Of a stretch of DNA of 64,000 bases, positions 53,186-61,699 are shown piece by piece. The position numbers and the translations under genes were made by a program. A model generated the notes under the pieces. It saw only the letters and a list, made by a program, of their open reading frames with translations, ran no database searches and had not been told where the DNA came from. The stretch comes from Prostheceraeus crozeri. Its lineage: Eukaryota; Platyhelminthes; Polycladida; Euryleptidae. Position 1 is the stretch's first letter, and each line of letters begins with the position of its first letter. The stretch lies in assembly GCA_907163375.1 (NCBI GenBank), contig CAJQUW010009053.1, positions 198,501-262,500 on the forward strand, given 5' to 3'.

Positions 53186-53430
53186 TGACCGCCATTCTGT
53201 CCCCTCTAGACATCCAAGTATTGTCCTTCTCTACGTCCCTATGAATACATGTCGCTACATCCCGTCTCATTTCGCTTTATCCTCCTCTTCATTGTCTCTT
53301 TCGTCCCCTCTTTGCCTATGAAATCGGCTATTCAGTGTCCCATTCGGTCCCGATGTCCGGTATTATGTCCCCTTCTTTCTGGCAGGTTGACCCATTCAGT
53401 GTCCCTTTCGTCCTCTCGATAATTATTCCT
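53186..53430. repeat. Degenerate array of GTCCC-type phrases
   Basis: A pyrimidine-rich stretch repeats variants of CAGTGTCCCTTTCGTCC (for example near 53336 and 53398, and several GTCCCCTC). On the minus strand the phrase reads GGGACGAAAGGGACACTGAA. The organisation resembles the iterated ends of the MULE and foldback elements in this window; a possible inverted partner with GGGGACA phrases lies at 52312-52360. Borders are uncertain. Confidence 0.45.
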
Positions 53431-55984
53431 ACCTTTTAACTATATAATTTCCGTTTGAATGAATGTCCATCAGAAGTGACAGCAATTAAACAGATTTATA
53501 CATTCTTCTCCTAAATTGAGTGACAAAATAGAGGCTTACAGTGAATTTAAAAATGGAGGCGATTATGCTCCATACAAGGAAATTCGCTTTAACGTTCTTT
53601 TTCAAAAAGCGAAGTCTAGAGCATTATTTCTTCTGCGTTCAATACTTGCCTCTATGGCAACGGGGACATGTAGACCTGTTGGCAAATCAGTTTAAAGATT
53701 GTGCGGCAGTGCCTTCTCATGATATTAAAGTTGATTTCGAAAAGCTGTTGAGTCTAAATCAATCTATCCCACAAGGAAAGACAGCTGGAAGTCAACTATT
53801 TACATTTAGACCAATTGTTATGTAATGTAATATGATTTCATCATTTGAGATGCGGTACTTCGTGCAGTTGTCTTCCCTGTTGGGTATAGAAGAAACCTTA
53901 AGTCAAATGATACCCTATGGGCCAATTTTGACGCTTCGATGTTGTCTATTCATGTCAACATCATTGAGCGTGGCATGGTAAGAATGTGAATTGAATCACA
54001 AAAATTCAAGATGATGCGCAGGTATAGCGGTTTTAGCCAACTCATGCATGAGTAGTGAATATGTTGTTCTTCAAAACTATGACAAGATAGAGCTTACAAA
54101 ATGAGATAATAGAAAATGTGTAATTATATTGACTTTTTGCTAGAGGCATCAGAAAGGTCACTCAATTTTGACTGTGGTGGACAAATCCGGCCACTGTCGA
54201 CCTAATCAGTAGTCTCCTTTCACAAGTGCACGCAAAATGAGATTTACAAGTTTGAATTTTTCCATGACTGTAATCAAACTTTGTCTTTAAAAGTTATTAC
54301 AAGCTATGGGCTTCGATAGAACTGGTTGAAGACCTGCCGAAGTAGGCGATGGGTTTTTTTGATAATAGGTCTTTCATCAACAAACTTAATGTCATGAATA
54401 GGTCAACACTACAAAGTTAGATGCCATATTGTGTCGCGGTTGTCAGAAGGGTTGGAACCGGCCGGGTTTTCGGCGGCCGGCTGGGTACCGGCTTATTCAT
54501 AACCGGTCGGTCGGGGGGGGGACGGTGGCTAGCATCTCTATACCGGTTGTTGGCTAAGCCTTTGATCGTCAGAGATTATTTGGCCAACATTAGACATTAT
54601 TGAATTTCTACATGGCATAATGAAATGCATGAATGGTAGGCCTATGGTACTCCGTATATGCAAGAGTTGCCCATTACAATACAATGTTATACAATACAAT
54701 TATTCGCACGTTCATGTCATGTTTTGTACGATGAGCAGTAATGCGCGTAATGACTTATGGACTAGTCTAGTGAGTTGTAGGCCTTCATTATAATAATGAT
54801 AATGCTACCTGCATTTTCAGAGTCAATCAAACTCTATATCAAATAGAATACAGATAATCAAACTAATGATTAAATGGGACATTGATGCAATAATCACATT
54901 GGTACAATAATAATGGCGTATATCTATTTCCCGCCTCCACAAGAAAGCTTTAAGCCGTCAATATATTCTAAGTTCCTATATAATTAAAGTTTTTCTATGT
55001 ATAAAAGTTCTGAGATGAACAATTTGATCACTGACTGTGCTGATGTTGCGAAATGTCTTGTCTGCGACATGAAAACTTGATTTAAAGTGATTCACTGAAG
55101 TGATATTTACTTCTTCACTTCTGACAGAGTTGGACCTTGGGTTAGTGATACAAAATTTAGGTCTGTTGCACTATTAATGCTGTATATAGGACCTTCACAA
55201 ATCAAGTTATAAAATTGATACTTTAATTAGATCTTAGGAGAACTACATGATAGGAGCATAAAGTTCTGATTTTTTAATAAAAATTCCACTGAATTCACAA
55301 AATGTATCAAAAATGAAATACTTGTGATGATTAGATTCACTAATCAGCTATTTCACTACTCAGCTGTCATCTATTAAGTCTGTTTATATTTCTGAATGAT
55401 AAAATGAAAGCAATTCCTCTGTTATGAGCAATGTTCAATTCAATCATAATTAAATCAAAAATCTTCAATTAATCAGTTTATGAGTGTATTTAGGTTAAAA
55501 TAAAGGAAAGCTTTATAACGTAATACATGCACTTTGGCTACTAATCACAGTTATTGCAATAAAAATCGTTTCACACTAAAACCACACTTCTCATGTGCCC
55601 AATAGGAATTTTGGCCTATAGAAGAATTTTTATGTCAGCACAAAATACAAAGAATGTACTTCGTTTACTTGATTCTACTCATTTATTGAAACTTGGGCTT
55701 GGGTTTTGACGCAAATTTTTGATCAACCTTGCTTGTGAGGGAATTCGAGTGATTTGCAACGTCAATTGAGAACTATCTCCACTACAGTTTAAATTCAAAT
55801 CTTTTGAGTTTACATTGATGACCGCGAGTTGGCGTAAAAGAGTCAGGAATAATGAGCTCGCCAACTTGTCATCAATTTTTCATTTCAGTAAGCGTCCTAA
55901 GACCGAACGAGAATGTTGCTGTACCTATAGGTACATACCTATACGTCAGTCACAATTTGCCGAGTGCAATTACTTAGCTTATGA
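53431..55984. other. AT-rich DNA with one GC-rich repeat islet
   Basis: A plus frame of 94 codons at 53541-53825 has no recognisable family. At 54445-54530 lies a GC-rich islet beginning AGGGTTGGAACCGGCCGGG and including CGGCGGCCGGC and a G9 run; its start resembles the ends of the element at 48047-49317. Nothing else is supported. Confidence 0.4.
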
Positions 55985-56450
55985 AACAACATCCACGATC
56001 CACTGTCAAATGTTCGGGCAGTAACCCCTAGGCTGCATTGAAATCCATTACTCATTGTATCTCAAAGTTCCACGTGTTACATAAACTATCCCAAGTAGTG
56101 AAATTATTCAAGATCTGGAATAATATTACAAAAGATAGGTTGAGGAATACACAATGCCTCCAAAATTCATACCGGCTAAAATATATGATTCTGGAGACTT
56201 TATTTGAGATAAAGTAGGGCTTGGACCACAAGTACAAGTTGCCGCCACTCATTTTTAACTGTTTGAAGAACAGTTCTCAATATTTACATTTATATCACAA
56301 GGCATACACGTAGAGACTCTTACATGATTGACTAAGCAATTTATTCTAGACTGAATGTCGTCAACGGTCGACATGGGTCTGATTAAATGAACTTAATTTG
56401 CGGCCCGGGCCGGACTTGGACCAGAAAAATTCGTCAAACACTCAGGCCGA
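55985..56450. repeat. Copy B of the dispersed GC-ended repeat
   Basis: Block 1 (55990-56180) shares with 48150-48470 the stretches ATCCACTGTCAA, GGCAGTA, GCATTGAAATCCA, ATAAACTATCC and AATACACAA with CAAAATTCA. Block 2 (56345-56370: CTAGACTGAATGTCGTCAAC then GGTCGAC) matches the lead-in at 17765 and 49236 and is followed by GCGGCCCGGGCCGGAC. Order and orientation are the same as in copy A, but the spacing is shorter because no foldback is nested here. Confidence 0.5.
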
Positions 56451-57002
56451 TATTTTTTACTTTTTTATGTCTGAAATTAGTAACATTTGCCTCATTTGAT
56501 AATTTGGATTCTCTGAATCAATTTATGTGATGACTTGTCAACATGAATGACTCTTACTAAGCAATAGTATGAAAAAACACATAATCGATTGGCGATTAGC
56601 AAGTGAAATTTCTTTGGTGCTTTGGTCACAAGAGTCGATAGAATATTTAGTCTAACCTTTGACTTAATGACTTTACTTATTTCAAATTCACGTCTTCAGC
56701 ATTTTCGTTTTCCCTGGTTTAGGAAAACCTTAATGTAGCTTGCAATAATATAGGTAATATATCATCGGTGCATCGAATGAGATCCAATTTAAATGTGATA
56801 GACAAGCGCATTTTACATGCACAACATTTTATAAAACAAATGAAGATTTGCTTATATGTTTAAATTCACCTTGCTGATTAACAGTAGTCAATTTGGCCTG
56901 ACAGCATACAATCATACAGTCAATAATCAGGTTTTTAGAAAGACGATTGCACTCGACTATCTCAATCAATATTTTCATTGAGGATGATAATCCGATGAAA
57001 AT

Positions 57003-57125
57003 ACCGGGCCTGAAATTTTCGAATCTATGTGGCCGGTGCTGAGGGGTATACGGGCCCTGGTCGGACCCTGGCCGAAAAAGGTGGTCCGGTTCCAGCTCTG
57101 GTGGTTGCCAACTTGGGCCGGTGTC
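57003..57125. repeat. GC-rich repeat islet
   Basis: A block with GTGGCCGGTGCTGAGG, GGGCCCTGGTCGGACCCTGG and GGTGGTCCGGTTCCAG stands out from AT-rich flanks. Composition matches the other CCGG-rich islets in the window. A 63-codon minus frame across it is probably a by-product of composition. Confidence 0.45.
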
Positions 57126-57730
57126 TCGAAAGCAATTAGTTCGATTTCCTTCCGATTAGTTTTCAATATTATTTAATTAAAAGTTGAAAGTGTAATAATA
57201 ACTGACCTTTTGATTTCTAAACACTGATGATCCAATTAAGATTTTTGCCTTATCAATGACTCCTTAATGAATAAAGAAGCGTCTAGCATTTTTTTGCTCA
57301 AATTCCTCTCTCAGAATTGATGGTGACCAGGCCCCGTTGTTGTTTCTAGTTTTACAGTATAATGAGTAGGGAGTTGGATAATTTCTCTTTTTCTCACTAC
57401 GAGGTAAAGCAAGCGATTTGAACAATGTTTTGTCCTAAAAATATATTGGAATCAACAAACATCTTTTTCACTGCTTTTTGGAGTAAGTAACAGAAAGAGA
57501 TTTTATTTTTGATATCAACAACTGTCCTATTAGGCTATTCAGCGAAACTCGAGTACAATGCAGAACATTGTTTTCTAGTTTTCTTGAATTGAGTTTTTAG
57601 TGCGCTTATGAAAAAGCTTCAAGCAATCACTGCTAATAGTTAATAGCAGCGTACGAGAGGTTGTGCAGAATAGTCATGAGAAAAAAACATATCCCCCTTT
57701 ATGAGCCAAGTTTTATTGTTGTGATATATA

Positions 57731-57799
57731 CAAAGCCTGGCGCAGTTTCTACCGGAACTCTTTGTAACTACCGGAAATAAGAAACTGTGCCAGGCTTTG
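57731..57799. repeat. 19-bp inverted repeat (hairpin) at the Penelope fragment
   Basis: Arms CAAAGCCTGGCGCAGTTTC (57731-57749) and GAAACTGTGCCAGGCTTTG (57781-57799) are complementary except for one position, with a 31-nt loop. A 9-bp direct repeat CTACCGGAA occurs at 57749-57757 and 57768-57776, touching the left arm and lying within the loop. The right arm overlaps the start of the GIY-YIG reading frame. Confidence 0.8.
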
Positions 57800-58191
57800 A
57801 AAAGAAAGGTCTGTGTAAAAAACATAGTAATTGTGAAATCTGCGTAATACTTCCTCATAAGTATAATTGTGATAAATCATGCGTTGTTTATGAATTTGAA
57901 GGTAAATTTTGTAATTCTAAATATATAGGAAAAACTGCTCGGCCGTTCCGTTTGCGGTATAACGAACATAAAAATAGCATCATCAAACGTGATTGTCATA
58001 GCGCCTTGAGCGACCATATAAAATCTTGCAACCCGTGTACCAACATAGATAGCTTCAATATCAATTTCTTAAAGTGTGTGCATGATCCGATTGAGACGAG
58101 CTTGATGGAATCCCGTTTGATCGATTTTCGTAAGCCAGAACTGAACAGGCGTCACGAGGGTGTTGTTGCACCTACTGTTAGAATCATTTAG
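57787..58191 (+). mobile_element. Penelope-like element fragment: GIY-YIG endonuclease domain
   Basis: The 134-codon frame encodes the endonuclease domain of a Penelope-like retroelement. A Cys/His cluster (CKKHSNCEICVILPHKYNCD) comes first, then VVYEFEGKFCNSKYIGKTAR with the VVY and YIG signatures, then RPFRLRYNEH with the conserved arginine. LMESRLIDFRKPELNRR near the end holds the conserved glutamate and the KPxLN element typical of the family. In these elements the domain follows the reverse transcriptase and nicks target DNA. No reverse transcriptase is recognisable upstream, so this is a 3' fragment, but its coding part is much better preserved than the copy at 38.2 kb. There is no ATG at its start. 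A hammerhead-like tail follows within 10 bp. Confidence 0.85.
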
Positions 58192-58198
58192 TAAGGCA

Positions 58199-58223
58199 GT
58201 GACCAAGCGTCTGGACGCGAAAC
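58199..58223 (+). ncRNA. Hammerhead-like motif after the GIY-YIG frame
   Basis: GTGACCAA is followed by a 4-bp stem GCGT/ACGC (58207-58210 with 58215-58218), the tetraloop CTGG, then GAAACG. The layout equals box 1, stem II and GAAA of a hammerhead ribozyme, which Penelope-like elements are known to carry in their terminal regions. Box 1 is not a full match to CUGAUGA, so it is probably inactive. Confidence 0.4.
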
Positions 58224-61090
58224 GTTTGGCGATTTTACCTTCATTATATTTTACTTAAACCTTTGTGTGTGTTCGATTCGGCATTATATATATTTCGGGA
58301 GAGATTTGTGACGTTTTTCTTGTATTCATGCCAAGTATGAGCCCATCAGATAAAAGAATCAAATTATTGCAAAGAGGGGCAAGAATATCGCCCCTGCTGC
58401 TCTTCTTAACTATTTTTATCTTGCCAAACCACACATCAATCGAAAAGGCATTGAAATGGAATTCATTATTTTTATTTGTAAGGGCATCCTTGTGCTGAGG
58501 TGATGGTCATAGTAAAAAAGGCCAATTTTAAAAAAAATTTCCATTAGATCTCTATTTGACATGGGAAAATGGCATCAGAAACTGATAAACCATACACTAT
58601 TCGAAAGATCTGGTCATGGTGGTTAATAAAGTGATGATTATTAATCGTTGTGAGAGTACGTCATTGTATTAGATGAGGTCAAAGGCCAAATAATTCAAAC
58701 TTTTAGCTAAACTGAAATAGTACTAAAATTGCACATTTCAGTATTTAGTTTATGCAGGTGAAGAAACAACCCAATTCGGTGAAATTTCATCGAGACACAG
58801 AAGATAAAAGCAAGATGATTCAGAGAATTCTCTGTAATTGTTGATTAGATGCAGAACTAAAAAGTAAAAAATTAATATTAAAAATCTTATCTGAAAATTG
58901 AATTTCAAATTTCAAACATGCATGTATAGTAAGCAGATAATTTCAAATTCAAAAAATTGGCATTAGTGAATATCTTTATATTATTAGGAAGAATCCTTTG
59001 TGCAATCTCAACTTATTTCATCAAGAATTGGAAGTGAATATACCGAAATCAGCCAAAATATTCCGAACATATAAATTTCAAAATAGATCCGAGGTCAGAT
59101 GTAAAGAGCCAAATTTATTTTCCTTTTGTCAAAAGTTGCATCATACGTAGAAAGTAAGCTATTAGAAATCCAATGGACATCGCTTGGTTGGTCTAAAAGA
59201 TATTAAAAAAATTCGACCCCCCAGTGGCACGAGCGAGGGTTGATTAAACTCAATAATGAAAGTTTTGATATTCATGCTAATGCTGAAAGAACGTATTGTA
59301 ATAGCTTGATAAGCCAGGCTCTTAAGACTTCACTTATCAAGACTACGGCTCGTACTATCCCCACGCCTCTTCTCAAAGAGCAGCATGCGTAGCGATAAGT
59401 GTCTTTCTCGAATTTTAATCATTTTAGAAATACCTGTGATTGTTGGAGCAAAAACAAAAAAAAACGAGTGAAACGTAGCTTGAGAAACTTGGGAGGATAA
59501 TAGGCATAGCATCAGGAAATACAGTAGCCCAACTGGTTAGCACAACTATGCAGTCTATTAGAATTGTATTCATGCAGCCTGGAGAAATCAGAAGACTGTA
59601 ATGCTACCCCAAATAACCTTAATCAAGACTGTAACGGCGAGTATGAATGAATGACTCCCAATAATATGTTGATGACACATATGCTTCTATATGCAGCAAA
59701 TGTACTAGTCTATCATTTATGAACATACTATGTGGAGGCGGCCTATAGGCCTACAGTACAGGCTTTACCTATTAGATTAAATTTCAGCAATGTTTTTTCG
59801 ACCGAGATTTTTGTGTCCCGTCGGCTTCGCTCGGCTAAAACACCGAACGGCTCAGCTTGACTCGACTTGAATATTTCAAAAATACACCGGCTGGCGACTA
59901 GTTTGACGAGCCATGTACATCTCTGTTCTCAACAATTTTCCATGAAACATGTACAGTAATACCTAGTTACAAGCAAATCATGTTTTCTAACTAAACCACA
60001 CTTTTTGCAATCACTGCCTTACTAATGTGTAGGCCACAATTGACTAGAAACAATGTTTGCTTTCATCTCTCACGATGTTTTGCAGCAGCCTGCTGCAGCA
60101 CAACAATGGAAAACAGTCAAGCATCAGGATAAACATTTATTATGCAGGAAAAAGAGAACAGTTTACACAATAAATGTTACCCCAATAATTATTAATAAAT
60201 AATACTTTTTAAATCATCGATAAATGCCAAGAAATGTTTATGCTATTTTGCATTATAACCCTTTCATTCATATTGTGTTCATTTAGAAAATGAATCGACC
60301 CGCATCTCTTGGAACTCACTTTAAATCGTAAGATGATAATAATGTGAAACTTAAGGGGCGAAAAAATAGTTTTGCTGATTTTGGCTGATATTAGCAGGGC
60401 AGGAGAAACTAGGTGCAAAAAATGAATTCATGAAATCTATATTGAATGAATCAAATTTAATCGTTAAACAAGAGTATTTGATCATGTCGATTTCAATGTA
60501 TACATTGCGCAGCTAAAGACACCACTCCAAATTCCATACGATGCAACGCCCGCAAATTGCATTTGAAAGAATTTTTTAAGAGAAAAACTTAAATTTTGAA
60601 AATAATTTAAGAATGAAAGGGTTGAGATTATCATCATTCCATATTCAGGATTCTGTAAAGAGGGAAAGAAAATCAATGACAAAGCGATTGAATTAATTCA
60701 TTGCTTGGTTTGAGTAGGCTCATGTTAATATTGAGCATGCGTAAATCATAGTGATGACGGTGATCTAGAACCATACATGTATATTTAATCTGAGCCTGTA
60801 ATCAGAATGTATGGACAATGTTACTACTTTTCATGTGTAAAAATCCATTTGAATATATTTTAGGAGCTAAAAGATCGCAAATACATATAGATGCATCGTT
60901 TGCACGCCAATATTTCTCTTTATTTTACCGCTCAAAATTCGGTTTTTAAAAATAAGGTAAATAAAGTGGAATTGCTAAATCATCAGGTCAGGCATCCGCT
61001 ATTGATTCTCTCACCTTCTTTGCCTCAATATATGTAGTTCCGCTGAACGTGCGATTTTTGGAACACAACCTTTGCGTTTAGCTGGATGTC
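58224..61090. other. AT-rich DNA with a few repeat traces
   Basis: No exon is supported. CAGTGGCACGAGCGAGGG at 59222 resembles a hAT end, without a found partner. At 59817-59905 CGGCT-type phrases (TCGGCTTCGCTCGGCT, CGGCTCAGCTTGACTCG) form a small GC-rich repeat. A possible tRNA-like A box (TAGCCCAACTGGTTAGCA) near 59526 has no B box. A near-perfect short palindrome TGCAGCAG-C-CTGCTGCA lies near 60078. Confidence 0.35.
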
Positions 61091-61092
61091 AT

Positions 61093-61101
61093 TATAAAAA
61101 G
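61093..61101 (+). promoter_or_regulatory. TATA box of the secreted-peptide candidate
   Basis: TATAAAAAG lies 70 bp upstream of the start codon at 61171. A TSS about 30 bp downstream would fall near TCAACG at 61120-61125 and give a 5' UTR of about 48 nt. Confidence 0.55.
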
Positions 61102-61170
61102 CAAGTACAACACCACTGATCAACGTTCTACAAACTTCATAACTGTGACTTATTTTTATTGTGATTAATT

Positions 61171-61278
61171 ATGGCAAATCTTGTCCTTGTATCCCTGATG
61201 GGATGTCTACTGGGTAACATTCACGCTAAGTTTCAAAAGAGTCCCGGGCCATTTAAAAGGCCTATACCATACACTTAA
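61171..61278 (+). CDS. Candidate small secreted proline-rich cationic peptide
   Basis: A 35-codon frame starts at an ATG with A at -3 and G at +4. Residues 1-19, MANLVLVSLMGCLLGNIHA, form a textbook signal peptide: short start, hydrophobic core, small residues at -3/-1 (I-H-A fits only partly). The remaining 16 residues, KFQKSPGPFKRPIPYT, carry four basic and four proline residues and no acidic residue, like proline-rich antimicrobial peptides; there is no sequence match to a named family that I can assert. The gene appears intronless: TATA box at 61093, stop at 61278, AATAAA at 61680-61685 followed by a GT-rich stretch. Alternative models exist: a donor-like GGTAACAT at 61214, and a +1 frame (61199-61393) that is open through SCVVGTYEVKSRGCVGLPYG. 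The signal peptide is the safest part; the mature product is uncertain. Confidence 0.5.
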   Translation: MANLVLVSLMGCLLGNIHAKFQKSPGPFKRPIPYT

Positions 61279-61679
61279 GGCTGCGTACCCTAAATTGGTG
61301 AACCAGTCAACCAGCAACTCACGGGCCCCCAGCTGTGTAGTTGGGACTTATGAGGTGAAAAGTCGTGGGTGCGTGGGACTTCCATATGGGTAGGAACCTA
61401 TCTTTCCAGTAGGATTGGCGTAGATCTCACATTTGTGAAGTCGCCTTTTGGAAAACTGTGAATTTACATATCAATTACACTGTCATGTCGTGACAAGCAA
61501 CATATTTATTATGGTGATTCTTAAATCTTAAAAATATCAATTAAACAACTTAAACCACACATCAACCAACATAAGCTTCAAGATTTCGAAACATGCACAA
61601 GCATTGAAATCAATTATTGCTTTCAATTACCATGTGTATGCAAGTAATGTATCACTCAATCGATGCTCTAAAGTCGTGC

Positions 61680-61685
61680 AATAAA
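61680..61685 (+). terminator. Polyadenylation signal candidate
   Basis: AATAAA followed by AGGTGAGATTTTGCT, a GT/T-rich downstream element. It lies about 400 bp after the peptide's stop codon, giving a transcript of roughly 580 nt if transcription starts near 61123. Confidence 0.35.
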
Positions 61686-61699
61686 AGGTGAGATTTTGC

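Noticed and set aside
59526-59600. Second SINE
   Set aside because: Only an A-box-like stretch is visible; no B box follows at the needed distance.
61171-61393. Assignment to penaeidin or to the hormone subunit GPB5
   Set aside because: The proline-rich product lacks the cysteine domain of penaeidins, and the cysteine-bearing frame is a different frame with only loose resemblance to GPB5.
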